Assembly: GCA_050329935.1 (NCBI GenBank) | Contig: JBHJOI010000128.1 | Span: 1 to 38,032, forward strand | Origin: CAYSFW01 sp050329935 | GTDB lineage: Bacteria; Pseudomonadota; Gammaproteobacteria; UWMA-0217 | Reading direction: 5' to 3' | Length of the DNA stretch: 38,032 nt | In this document: positions 25,275 through 35,300 of the stretch, in pieces | Layout of the letters: every line of letters starts with the position of its first letter | How positions within the stretch are numbered: the stretch's first letter is position 1 | The notes under the pieces: generated by a model | Database searches by the model: none | Seen by the model: only the letters and a program-made list of their open reading frames with translations | What the model was told of the DNA's origin: nothing | Program-made: the position numbers and the translations under genes

Positions 25275-27353
25275 ATGATCAGAACAGGTTTTTTTGCACT
25301 CGGGCTTTCGCTGGCCTCCAGTGCCGCCGCGGAGACCACCGTGCTGGAGGCGATCACGGTGGAAGGCAGCGCGGTGGAAAGCGGCGCGCAACAGGTCGAA
25401 ACCCAACGGCTGCAAAGAGGCGCCGGAAATGAAACCCTCGGCGGTTACCTCGATGCGCTGCCGAACGTGGATTCGGCGAGCTACGGTGAAGCGGTGGGCC
25501 GCCCCGTGGTGCGTGGCATGAGTGGCTACCGGGTCAAGATTCTGCAAAATGACAACGAACTCTCGGATCTCTCCGCGATGAGTCAGGACCATGCCGTGGC
25601 GATCGCGCCTCGCGCGGCGGAGCGGATCGAGCTGCTCAAAGGCCCGGCCTCGCTGTTGTACGCGGCCCGGGCAGGGGGCGTCATTCGCATTCAAGACGCG
25701 CTCGACGCGCCGTTTCCGAAGGCGGGCTTGCAGGGCAAGATCAGTGGAGACTGGCGCCCCGACCCCGAGAGTCATGGACTTGATGGCCAATTGACAATGG
25801 CCAACGCGCATTGGGCACTGAACCTGGGCGGCTTGCATCAGCAGGCCGATGCCTACAAGGCGGGCAACGGCGACCTCGTTCCGGATTCCGACCTGCGGAC
25901 CGAGCAGGGACAATTCGGTCTCGGCTGGCGTCCAAACAAACGTAGTGAATGGCAGCTCAATACCACCCGACTCGAAAAGGACTACGGCATCCCCAACGAA
26001 ACCGACGCGGTCACGCGCATCAACCTGGAGCGGGAGGACGTTGGGGCCAAACTTCGGTATCAGCCCTCGGCGCCGTGGCTAGACTTGGTCACCGTCGACG
26101 TGTTGCAGAGCGACTATCTGCATGACGAAACCGAAGGCGGGCGCAAGGATGGGTTGTTTGGACAGAAGCAGCTCAGTGGCGCCGTGAATCTGTCGTGGGC
26201 GACCGATCGCTGGCTCGGTGACACCCGTTTGCTACTGGCGGACAGTGAACTGCGGGTCTGCCATGAGCACGGCGGTTGCGACCGGTTCGACGTGGCCACG
26301 CGAAGCGGGGGGCCACTGGGTGAATCGGTCGCGCAGTATCTTGAAAGTGCCGGTTTGCCCTACAGTCACGGCCATCCCATGCCCGATTCCGATAGCCGGG
26401 TCGTGCAGCTTTCCACGCTGCTGCAAACGGAACTCCAGTCACGGCGCGAGTTCAGCATGGGCCTCAACTGGGAGCGACGCGAGCTGGAGCTCGATCCCGG
26501 CAATATTCAGGAGCAATGGGTCTATCCGCCCTCGCTCGATCCCGGCTACTACGCCGGCAGGGAAGACGACGCGTTCAGTCTCTCGCTGGGTTTGACGCAG
26601 GCGGCCAGGAATCGGAGCCCCGGCTGGGATCTCAGCCTGAGCTATCTGGAACGCATACCCAGTGTCGATGAGTTGTACTGGAACGGTTTCCACCACGCGA
26701 CCGACAGCTACATTTTCGGCAACCCCGATCTCGCCAAGGAAAAAAGCCTCAACCTCGATGTGGATGTCAGCTGGGAGTTGGACCGGCAGCGGATCCAGCT
26801 TTCCGCGTTCCACTATCGCTTCGACGACTATATCTACCAAGAGACAGGTTTTGCGCCCAACGGCGCTCCGCTGGTCGACCCGTTTCACCTCAGCGACGTG
26901 TGGTTCACCCGCCATGCGGACGCGAATTTCACCGGCGGTGCGCTGCGCTACGAAAACAGCATGACTCAATTTCGCGGCGTGCCTGTGACCTTTTGGGGTC
27001 AGGTGGATGTAGTGGACGCGCGCAAGCGCGCCGGCGGCGCGTTACCGCGCACCTCGCCCCTGAACAGTGAAATTGGCGTCCGTTATGAGCCAAGCAGCTG
27101 GTCGATCAATGCGTCGTTCAAGCGCGTGAACGCGGCAACTAAGCTAGCCGAGCGTGAATCGAGCACGCCCGGTTATGACTGGCTCTCGTTGTCTCTGGAG
27201 CGGACCTGGGAAAAAGCCGCTTACGAAGTGCAATGGTGGCTCAAGGGCGAGAACTTGCAGGATTCGCTGGCGTTCAACCATTTGTCGTTTCTCAAGGCCA
27301 CCGCGCCGCTGCCCGGCCGACAGATCACGACCGGATTGGAGTTGAAATTCTAG
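25275..27353 (+). CDS. TonB-dependent outer-membrane receptor, ZnuD-like
   Basis: The 692-residue protein has a signal peptide (residues 1-19, cut near SSAAA/ET), a TonB-box-like LEAITVEG, a plug domain (about 45-145, with RPVVRGMSGYRVKILQND and ERIELLKGPASLLYA) and a 22-strand barrel ending in the aromatic LELKF. Extracellular-loop ligands are visible: CHEHGGC (329-335) and SHGHPMPDSD (364-373). His/Asp-rich loops of this kind are typical of the zinc receptor ZnuD and relatives, so a transition-metal ion or complex is the likely substrate (inference). The lipoprotein upstream supports this. No Zur box is obvious. Confidence 0.9.
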   Translation: MIRTGFFALGLSLASSAAAETTVLEAITVEGSAVESGAQQVETQRLQRGAGNETLGGYLDALPNVDSASYGEAVGRPVVRGMSGYRVKILQNDNELSDLSAMSQDHAVAIAPRAAERIELLKGPASLLYAARAGGVIRIQDALDAPFPKAGLQGKISGDWRPDPESHGLDGQLTMANAHWALNLGGLHQQADAYKAGNGDLVPDSDLRTEQGQFGLGWRPNKRSEWQLNTTRLEKDYGIPNETDAVTRINLEREDVGAKLRYQPSAPWLDLVTVDVLQSDYLHDETEGGRKDGLFGQKQLSGAVNLSWATDRWLGDTRLLLADSELRVCHEHGGCDRFDVATRSGGPLGESVAQYLESAGLPYSHGHPMPDSDSRVVQLSTLLQTELQSRREFSMGLNWERRELELDPGNIQEQWVYPPSLDPGYYAGREDDAFSLSLGLTQAARNRSPGWDLSLSYLERIPSVDELYWNGFHHATDSYIFGNPDLAKEKSLNLDVDVSWELDRQRIQLSAFHYRFDDYIYQETGFAPNGAPLVDPFHLSDVWFTRHADANFTGGALRYENSMTQFRGVPVTFWGQVDVVDARKRAGGALPRTSPLNSEIGVRYEPSSWSINASFKRVNAATKLAERESSTPGYDWLSLSLERTWEKAAYEVQWWLKGENLQDSLAFNHLSFLKATAPLPGRQITTGLELKF

Positions 27354-27511
27354 GCACTCCGTCGCGAGGTTGTGTCGGTGGAGACTCGGCGGTGGAGCCA
27401 AATGTCATACTCCATCCGCTGACCTGGGTGTAACGACGTCAAGCGGGCTGATTTTCGCGTCGTCCTACGGGACCGCATCGACGCGCGTTGGTAAGCGTGT
27501 AGACCCCTTCG

Positions 27512-27550
27512 GTTGATAAATCCTTACGCCGGGCAGCGTATTTATCCAAC
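27512..27550 (+). promoter_or_regulatory. Candidate ECF-type promoter within an inverted repeat
   Basis: Upstream of the cytochrome gene, TGATA (27514-27518) and CGTA (27537-27540) are 18 bases apart, resembling bipartite ECF promoters with a CGTA-type -10. The same segment is bracketed by an imperfect inverted repeat, GTTGATAAAT (27512-27521) and ATTTATCCAAC (27540-27550). The proximity to an ECF sigma gene in the same transcript suggests autoregulation; this is a weak, testable guess. Confidence 0.3.
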
Positions 27551-27604
27551 GGGGTGTAACGCTGCGTATTGCGCTTCGAAACCAACAAGCGCAGGAGTTC
27601 CAGC

Positions 27605-29404
27605 ATGAAATCGGTACATCGAGTTGTTTCTTTCGCCTCTACCCCATTCGCTGTCGTGGCGGGTGCGGGGCAGTTCCGCGGCCGCCCAGGCAAGCGAGTG
27701 CCTTGGGCCCTGGCCGCGCTGGGAGCGCCGTTCTTGCTCGCGGGGTGCTTCGATAACGACAATGACTCGGCCAGTCGCGATGTGGCTCGCGAGAACATTG
27801 TCGCGGCTGCGGGCGGGATGATCACGTCTGCGGACCAGAGGTTTTCGGTGTTCATTCCGCCCGGAGCACTGAACACGGATACCGTCGTGACAATTACCCC
27901 GAGAGACGTCGCGAGTCCGGATGGCGTGATGACTTCGGCGGGTGCCGCCTACGCGCTGGATTTTGAGTCCGACGTTTCGCTGGCCATGCCGATGCGCCTT
28001 GAGTTCGAGCTCCAGAACGGACCGACCCATCCGCAACTGGGTGAGTCGGCGATTTTAGAGGGGAATCAATGGCAACGGGTCTCAAGCAACTTCTTTCGGT
28101 TATCGACCAACACGGTGGTCTCGTTGGCCTCGACCGAAGGCGTGTACCGGCCGGTTTTGCGTGCATTGCAGGCTGAAAGTGGTGATGGCGTAACGCGCGG
28201 ACAAGGCATTTTCCTCGACGAGACGTTTGGTAACGAGGCATTTTTTGGCGACACGCTTGGCTTGCACACGGTGTTGAATGGACTTTCGCCAGCCGACGCC
28301 GTAGCGGCAGGAGTCCAGGTCGATTTGGCAAAAGTCCCGCAAGGCATCGCCAACGTTATGCTTGGCAATGATTTTGCGGCCAAACAGGCGGCGCTCGGGA
28401 ATCCGGCGGTCACGCAGGCATTGTTGAAGGCGGATGCGGTGGTCGGCGTGAAGGCCAGGTTCGCCGACGCCGAGAGCACGACGCTGACCTCGGCCGGAAT
28501 TACCTGTGCGTTGTGCCATGTCAACGTCGAACCCACCGAATTCGAAATCTCCCCAGGGGTTTTGACGCCGCTGCCCATTGGAGCGCTTAAGCTCGATGGT
28601 CAGCCGAACCTGCGCATGGACGCGGGCGCGATTCTCGCGGCAACGCCGTTCGCGACCTCCGCAGGCCCACCCACGATCGCGTTCTTGCAGAGCTTCGGCC
28701 CGGGTCGGTTCGATGTACGGGCCTTGCCGGGTAATCCACTGGAGGACAATGTTCCCAATCCCACCAGTTTCCCGCCGCTATGGAACTTTCCCGATTTGAC
28801 CGCGCAGGGCTATGCCTTCAACTGGGACGGGCTGTTTCGCAGCAGCGGTGACCCGGAACTGTCGCTCGCGAGTCAGGCCGAGGCGGTTTACGACCTCGTG
28901 ATGCATGCCAATGGCGCGTTCGGAACCAGCACCGGCACGTTTCCACCGCAGTTGAGCGTTGCGCCGCCCGAGGCGTTGGTGGCCGTACTCGTCGATGCGG
29001 AAGCGGCAGAGCCCGGCAACGTCATCACTCAACAAGCGCTGCGCGACGTGCAAGCGTTCCAGCGCAGCCTTGTCAGCCCCGCGCCTCAGGCGTTCGACGA
29101 AGCAGTGGCGGAACAGGGTTTCGAGCTCTTCAACGGCAAGGCGCAGTGTGCCGGTTGTCATCGTACCGCCGAATTCACAGGTCCCGTCGTTAGCGCGAAC
29201 ATCACCCTGAGCAAGCCGGCGGGGGGTCTCGAAGGCGGTATCAAGACTCCGGGTTTGCGCGGTATCAGCGCCACGGCGCCGTACTTTCACGATGGCAGCG
29301 CTGGGACGCTCGATGAGGTGATGGATATTTACTCCGGGCGTATTGTCAATGCACTGAGCGATTCCGAGAAAGCCGCGGTTGTGGAATACATGAAATCGCT
29401 ATAG
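27605..29404 (+). CDS. Di-haem cytochrome c lipoprotein (MauG/CcpA-like)
   Basis: The 599-residue protein has a long N terminus ending in a lipobox (FLLAGC, Cys about 50), a beta-sandwich part with FSVFIPPGALNTDTVVTITP that looks ZU5-like, and two haem-c sites: CALCH (about residue 312) and CAGCH (about 517). The C-terminal part (TPGLRGISATAPYFHDGSAG, then LDEVMDIY) is the pattern of di-haem cytochrome c peroxidase/MauG-type domains, the second Met/His ligand lying in it. It would act in electron transfer or peroxide reduction in the periplasm; the substrate is not clear. The start is set by CAGGAG. The sigma factor gene follows after 76 bases and a hairpin. Confidence 0.85.
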   Translation: MKSVHRVVSFASTPFAVVAGAGQFRGRPGKRVPWALAALGAPFLLAGCFDNDNDSASRDVARENIVAAAGGMITSADQRFSVFIPPGALNTDTVVTITPRDVASPDGVMTSAGAAYALDFESDVSLAMPMRLEFELQNGPTHPQLGESAILEGNQWQRVSSNFFRLSTNTVVSLASTEGVYRPVLRALQAESGDGVTRGQGIFLDETFGNEAFFGDTLGLHTVLNGLSPADAVAAGVQVDLAKVPQGIANVMLGNDFAAKQAALGNPAVTQALLKADAVVGVKARFADAESTTLTSAGITCALCHVNVEPTEFEISPGVLTPLPIGALKLDGQPNLRMDAGAILAATPFATSAGPPTIAFLQSFGPGRFDVRALPGNPLEDNVPNPTSFPPLWNFPDLTAQGYAFNWDGLFRSSGDPELSLASQAEAVYDLVMHANGAFGTSTGTFPPQLSVAPPEALVAVLVDAEAAEPGNVITQQALRDVQAFQRSLVSPAPQAFDEAVAEQGFELFNGKAQCAGCHRTAEFTGPVVSANITLSKPAGGLEGGIKTPGLRGISATAPYFHDGSAGTLDEVMDIYSGRIVNALSDSEKAAVVEYMKSL

Positions 29405-29422
29405 TTCAGAACCGTGGGCCCA

Positions 29423-29454
29423 GCGAGAGGCTGCACCCAGGGTCGGCCTCTCGC
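29423..29454 (+). terminator. Hairpin between cytochrome and sigma-factor genes
   Basis: GCGAGAGGC (29423-29431) and GCCTCTCGC (29446-29454) form a perfect 9-bp stem with a 14-base loop 19 bases after the cytochrome stop. Without a T run it may be a partial terminator limiting read-through into the sigma gene. Confidence 0.5.
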
Positions 29455-29480
29455 CTTCGAACCTAATCAAGCGAGGGTTT

Positions 29481-30173
29481 ATGGCGCTTGCCAAAGGACA
29501 CGCGAGTCGTGCAGGTTTAAATGCTGAAAAGGCGCCGTTGAATATACTTGAGAACTTAACCAACGCAGCCACGGGTCGCCTTTCGCTGGTGGAAACTCAA
29601 GAAGACTTGATCGCATTGATCCGGGACATGGCCGCCGGTGAGCGTCAGGCCCTGACCGCTCTATATGATCGAACCATACATCGCGTGTATGCATTGGCGC
29701 TACGCATTACCAACCGACCGAGTCTCGCGGAAGAAGTGGTCAATGATGTTTATATGCAGGCTTGGCGGCAAGCGCGCGCCTACGATGCCGAGCGTGCCGC
29801 GCCGACCAGCTGGCTGATGTTGTTGTGCCGTTCCCGCGCCATCGATGCGCTACGCCAGCACAACGTGCACCAGGGGCGGATGGTCGAGCACACGCACGAG
29901 CCCGAGGATCTTGCCACCTCTGGGCCGCAAGCACACACCCAAGATCATCAGCAACGCGATATCGTTGGCGCCGCGCTGCAACGTTTGAGCCCGACACAAC
30001 GGCAGGTGATCGAATTGGCATTTTACCGGGGTTATAGTCACTCGGAGATTTCTGAATACCTGGACATGCCATTAGGCTCCGTGAAAGCAATGCTCCGACG
30101 CGCGCAAGAAACGCTGAGGGAACTATTGGCGGGTAAACAGGCTGAACGATCCTTTGGACCGGTGGAGCACTAG
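29481..30173 (+). CDS. ECF RNA polymerase sigma factor (SigK/RpoE-ChrR type)
   Basis: The 230-residue protein carries sigma region 2 (about residues 55-122: LTALYDRTIHRVYALALRI, VVNDVYMQAWRQARAYD, SWLMLLCRSRAIDALRQHN) and region 4 (about 165-215: LSPTQRQVIELAFYRGYSHS, LDMPLGSVKAMLRRAQETLR). About 45 residues at the N terminus precede region 2. The ribosome site is GCGAGGGTTT. The cupin gene starts four bases after its stop, the arrangement of an ECF sigma with its anti-sigma; the closest known type is RpoE-ChrR, which responds to singlet oxygen. It would direct transcription of a small stress regulon, perhaps including the cytochrome gene upstream. Confidence 0.9.
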   Translation: MALAKGHASRAGLNAEKAPLNILENLTNAATGRLSLVETQEDLIALIRDMAAGERQALTALYDRTIHRVYALALRITNRPSLAEEVVNDVYMQAWRQARAYDAERAAPTSWLMLLCRSRAIDALRQHNVHQGRMVEHTHEPEDLATSGPQAHTQDHQQRDIVGAALQRLSPTQRQVIELAFYRGYSHSEISEYLDMPLGSVKAMLRRAQETLRELLAGKQAERSFGPVEH

Positions 30174-30176
30174 GGC

Positions 30177-30638
30177 ATGACCGATACATCGAGCCCCCTC
30201 GACAACGACATCCTCGACGCGCTAGCGGACGGAGTCGGTGCGCCGGATCTGCCCTGCGGCCTGGTCGACAAAATGCGTCACCGGCTCGAGCAAACCCTGG
30301 CGCTTGAACTCGCCGGTGCCTTGCCGGGCTTTGTCACGATCCGCCGCGACGAAGGCGAGTGGATCGAGGCCGCGCCTGGAGGCTGGATAAAAATTCTCAA
30401 CACCGATGAATCCACCGGCGCGATCACCTACCTGGCCAAACTCAGTCCGGGATTCTCACTACCCGCGCACCCACATGCCGTCGGCGAGGAGTGCTTGATG
30501 CTCGAGGGTGATCTGCGACTGGGCGATGTGATACTCAAGGCAGGCGATTTTCATTACGCGCCACCGGGCTTAACCCATGGCCGACTTAAAACTGAAGGCG
30601 GAGCGCTGGTATTGCTAAGAGGCAAACTGCCGGTGTGA
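30177..30638 (+). CDS. Cupin protein, probable ChrR-like anti-sigma partner
   Basis: The 153-residue protein has a helical N-terminal part (about 1-50, LVDKMRHRLEQTLALELAG) and a C-terminal single-domain cupin with HPHAVGEECLMLEGDLRLGD, followed by FHYAPPGLTHG; His/His/Glu and the later His form the metal site. In ChrR the C-terminal cupin senses and the N-terminal zinc domain holds the sigma factor; here the N-terminal part lacks the ChrR His/Cys zinc motif, so the interaction could differ. It sits four bases after the sigma gene. The cupin alone could also be an enzyme; anti-sigma function is inferred from position. Confidence 0.75.
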   Translation: MTDTSSPLDNDILDALADGVGAPDLPCGLVDKMRHRLEQTLALELAGALPGFVTIRRDEGEWIEAAPGGWIKILNTDESTGAITYLAKLSPGFSLPAHPHAVGEECLMLEGDLRLGDVILKAGDFHYAPPGLTHGRLKTEGGALVLLRGKLPV

Positions 30639-30687
30639 GCGGGTCGCTTGGGCTGGGCGTTACCGTATGGAGGCGTTGATTCGTAGT

Positions 30688-30710
30688 GGCAAAAGTGCAG
30701 ACCTGACCCC
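30688..30710. repeat. Short dispersed repeat, copy 1
   Basis: GGCAAAAGTGCAGACCTGACCCC closely matches the 36237-36258 copy (GGCAAAAGGCGAGACCTGACCC). I know this kind of motif from the ends of insertion or REP-transposase elements, but no transposase is adjacent, so it may be a relic. Confidence 0.6.
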
Positions 30711-30745
30711 ATTCGTTGGTCCTGCCCGCCCATTTTTTCGTACGA

Positions 30746-31862
30746 CTAGGCCGCTTGAGAAGCCGATTTGGCGAGAATCAGGGATTTGAGTTTTTTGGCG
30801 GCGAGCCAGGGCAGGAGGCGGCCCTTGGCGCGGTAGCCCACCCATTGGACGGTATCGCGTCGTCCCTTGCCCCATTGAAGTTTGTAACGCTGCGGCCCGC
30901 TGCTTTCGCGCATGCCGAGCAGGTCGTACTCTTTGTAGCCGCATCCGAATAGGCGACCAATCACCTCGGCCAGCAGGACAATTCCGGGTGAGAAATCGGC
31001 GAAAGCGGGGTTGTAGATCGTATGCCGCATGTAGGCGACATCCCGATGGTAAAAATTCATCACGCAGGCGACGTCGGTCGCATTGCCTTTAAGAAAGTAG
31101 AATTCGACCTCGCCGGTTTGTGCTAGATGAGCGATGACGCCGCCATAGAATGCGAGATGGGATTCGGATTGGCCAGCCGCGACACCGGCATCGATCTTCC
31201 AGCCCAGTCGCTCCAGATCGACGAAGCGTCCGAGCGCGTTTTGCATCTGCTCGGGCGTCGAAACACATTCTATTTCAAATCTATCGAGATGCTCCTTCAG
31301 GCGTCGGGTCTTGCGCCGCCAATCGCTTCGGGTATTGGCCGAAAGGCATTTTAAGTAATCATCGAATGTGCCTTCGAGCGGCACGTAGTAGTCAACCGCG
31401 TCGTCGTTTCGTTCCAGTTGCAGCCCGGGGCGCGCGAGCAGATCCCAGCCATTGCCGGCGGGACCGGCAAGCGGTTGCTCGCTCAGGTCGAGGATGTCCC
31501 AGGCGGTAAAGTCGTTGAGCAGGAAGGTCACGATTTTGCGCCAGATCTCATCCCGGTCGCCATCGATCAGAATCTCGGGACGGTCGCCGCCCCACATGCC
31601 TAGAAAGCCGAGGGCTCGGCACGGAATGCGGTGGACCTTGGCCTTGGTGATTACAAATGGGGCGATCGCCACGGGAGTGGTTCCGCGATGGACGACCAGT
31701 ATCGCCAACCGGTCGGCGGGCTTATGAAAGTGCTTCCACGCGGATCGCACGAAGCGAAAGGATGAAAAAATACGAGGCCGTTGCCGCCTCGGCCAGGCGG
31801 TCCCAGGTCGCTTGCAGATCGTCAAACCCCGCGTCGGTGCTCACCACCTTGATCGCCAGCAT
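30746..31862 (-). CDS. CelD/BcsL-type GNAT acetyltransferase, with one homopolymer frameshift
   Basis: The gene begins MLAIKVVSTDAGFDDL (31862, ribosome site AGGGGGAA), then breaks frame at a run of six A on the plus strand (31765-31770) and continues in the next frame. Removing one base gives ATASYFSSFRFVRSAWKHF and restores a protein of about 371 residues. The body matches the CelD/acetyltransferase_6 family: PVAIAPFVI near the N terminus, WRRKTRRLKEHLDR, FVDLERLGWK, and C-terminal PAFADFSPGIVLLAEVI, KEYDLLGMRE, YKLQWGKGRR. These double-GNAT proteins acylate sugar or peptide products in exopolysaccharide or cell-wall pathways. There is no biosynthetic cluster next to it. Confidence 0.85.
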
Positions 31863-32347
31863 GTCGTTTCCCCCTTTGAAATCTGGACTGTGTGATTTCC
31901 GCCGCGAGGGCAGCGCTCGCGTTGGTGTTGCGACGGCGAGCAACGCAGAAAAATATCATTGATCGTTCGACGATTCCTACTCGTCGGAGGAACTTGAGAG
32001 GCCGATCACACGCTGGATGGAATGGGTAGTCGGAATGTCGGCCGCGCGACCCCTGCTGTCCGTCGCCGCGCGATTATGGGACCTATCTCGAATGTTACCC
32101 CTCCCGAGAACAAGCACTTTAGGCGGTAATCGCGTTAAGCGTCGGCAATCGTTTGCCACCGGTCCGGCAATTCCGGTCGACGAGACTGTAATGGGCTTCA
32201 CTCGGATGTGGTCGCGCCGACCGCTTATTTCCATTCCAAAGGTGGTCTGCTTTGTGCATTGGATGGCTACGCCGCGATGCACGTACGACGATTCTTCGTG
32301 CGTGAGTGAAAGCCCGTTTACAGACCAGAATCCGAATGAGGGACGCA
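31863..32347. other. Divergent gap between acetyltransferase and chemoreceptor
   Basis: About 485 bases with no protein I recognise; the short frames overlap on opposite strands and have no family features. The ribosome site TGAGGGACGCA directly precedes the chemoreceptor start at 32348. I see no convincing promoter. Confidence 0.4.
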
Positions 32348-35300
32348 ATGAGAAAAAATCTTCCGGTTACAGGACAGGAATTCCCGTTGCGTGAAGGCGT
32401 GCATATCGTGTCACGCACGGACACGAAAGGTGTGATTACGTTCGTCAATCAGGATCTTATCGAAGCGAGCGGTTTTTCCGAAGCGGAACTGATGGGTGCT
32501 CCGCAAAACATCCTGCGCCACCCCGACACGCCGGCCGAGGTGTTTGAAGACCTGTGGAGGACGATCCGCGAGGGTCGGCCGTGGTCGGGGGTGGTCAAGA
32601 ACCGACGCAAGAACGGCGACCATTACTGGGTTGACTCGAATATCAGCCCGTTCAAGGAAGGGGGACGCGTGGTCGGGTATATCTCGGTTCGACGCAAGGC
32701 GACACGTCCCCAGATCGTCGAGGCGGAGCGCTGCTATCGGGCAATCAGCGCAGGCAAGACTAACTTCAGAAGCAAGGGCTTTCGGGCGGTGTTACGCGAC
32801 CTCTCGCTGGCGAAAAAGCTGTCGTTCATCAGTCTCGCCATCGGCTCGCTGAGTCTGACCGCGCTGGTGTTATTCGCCACCGCGCAAAGTAACGCTCTGC
32901 TCAACAAGGTTATATTGGGCGACCTTGGTACGCAGAACGAGTTGGTCATCGGCATGATCGAGTCTTATGCAGAAAGCCTTGAGCAGACCACGATGAAGCT
33001 TTCCGCGCTGTTCAACGCGCAGTTCGAAGGCGCGATCAGGCTCGACGAGGCGCAAACGATTCCGGTCGAGGGTGTGCCGACGCCATCGCTCGCGATCGGC
33101 GGCGTACCGGTTAACAGCGATTATGCGCGTGTCGACCGGTTCACCGAGATCAGCGGTGGCGTGGTCGCGACGGTCTTCGCGCGCACCGGCGACGATTTCA
33201 TTCGTGTCACCACGTCGCTGAAGAAGGAGGACGGCAGTCGGGCCGTGGGCACACGCCTTGGCAAGGCGCATCCTGCCTACGCGCGACTGCTGAACGGCGA
33301 GCCGTTCATGGGCCGCGCGAGACTATTCGGTCGAGATTACATGACGCGCTACGAACCGGTGAAGGACGCCCACGGCACGGTCGTTTCCGTCTTGTTCATC
33401 GGTCTCGACTTCACCGAGGAGCTCGAATCGCTAAAGACGCGGATTCGCTCGATCAAGGTCGGTGAAACCGGCTACGTCATAGTGTTGGATGCAGGGAAGG
33501 AGAAGGGCTCTCTGGTGGTCCACCCGGCTAAGGAAGGCCAGAACTTCCTCGCTGCGAAGGATGCGGACGGCCGCGAATTTATCCGCGAAATGGTGGAGAA
33601 AAAGTCCGGCACCATCCGCTACCCGTGGCGCAATGAGGAACTTGGCGAAAGCGAGGCGCGCGACAAGATCTCGGTATTCGGCCACATGCCCCAATGGGAC
33701 TGGGTGGTTGGCAATGGCAGCTACGTTGAGGAGTTCACGGCGAGCGGGCGACATCTGGGCTGGATGATCGCAATAGCCGGCTTGATCAATATACTCGTCC
33801 TCGGTGCGGCGCTGTTCTTCCTGTCGCGACAGTTGGTCGCCAGGCCGCTCCAGTCGTTGATCCATCATCTCGGCGAAATAGCGCAAGGCGATTACTCGCA
33901 GCAGATCCCCAGCGGGCGCTACGATGAGATCGGCGAGGTCTTCGCATCGCTGAAGGCGATGCAGACCCGGCTCGATTTCGACGTGACCGAGACCAAACGT
34001 CTCGCTGACGAAAACCTCCGGATCCGTATCGCGCTGGACCACGTTAGTGCCAATGTGATGCTTGCCGATACCGACCGCCGGATCATCTATATGAACAAGG
34101 CGGTGCAACAGATGTTGCTCGGGGCGGAGCGCGATCTGCGCGCGGATCTGCCACAGTTCGACGCACGCAAACTGCTGGGCGCCAGTATTGATAATTTCCA
34201 CAAAAATGCGGCGCACCAGGCGCGGATGCTCGCCGCGTTGAATTCCACGCACCACGCCACGTTGCACATCGGCGGTCGCACGATGGATATCGTGCTCAAT
34301 CCGGTGATTAATGAACAGGGCGTACGCTTGGGTTCGGTCCTGGAATGGAACGACCGCACGGCAGAGGTCGCGGTAGAAATTGACGTTGCCGATCTGGTGC
34401 GCGCCGCGGCTGCCGGAGATTTCTCACGACGCGTGGCGCTCGACGGCAAGGCCGGGTTCTTCCTGCAGCTCGCCGACGGCATCAATCAAGTGATGGAAAC
34501 CACGGAGAGCGGCATCAACGATGTCGGACGGCTGCTGCACGCGTTGTCCGAGGGTGATCTCACCCAGCGGTTGAACGGCGACTACCAAGGCTTGTTCGCG
34601 CACCTGCGCGACGCGGTCAACACGACGGCTGAAAAACTGCAGTACATCGTCGAGCAGATTCGCGACGCGAGCGACGCCATCAATATCGCCTCAAGCGAAA
34701 TCGCCACTGGCAACGCCGAGCTGTCCGTGCGAACCGAATCGCAAGCGGCGTCGCTGGAGCAGACCGGCAGGCTCATGCACAAATTCACCGCCACCGCGAA
34801 ACAGAACGCCGACAACGCGCGTCAGGCGAATCACTTGGCGCAATCCGCGTCCGCGATCGCGGTGCGCGGCGGCGACGTCGTCGGCAACATGGTGCGGACG
34901 ATGGGCGATATTTCAGAGGCCTCGCGCAAGATCCGCAACATCATTTCGGTGATCGACAGCATCGCGTTCCAGACCAACCTATTGGCGTTGAATGCCGCCG
35001 TGGAGGCGGCGCGCGCCGGTGAGCAAGGCCGCAGTTTCGCCGTGGTCGCAAGCGAAGTGCGTAATCTTGCGCAGAGTTCCGCGGCGGCCGCGGAAGAGAT
35101 CAAGAGACTCATTTCGAATAGCGTCGACAAGGTCAATGAAGGTTACGCGCTCGTGGAAAATACCGGCACGGCCATGCAGGAGATCGTCGACGCGGTAAAA
35201 AACGTCACGGACATTATGGGCGAGATCACCGCGGCCTCCGCCGACCAGTCGGAAGGTATCCTGCAGGTCAACTCCGCGGTCGGTCAGATGGATCAGGTGA

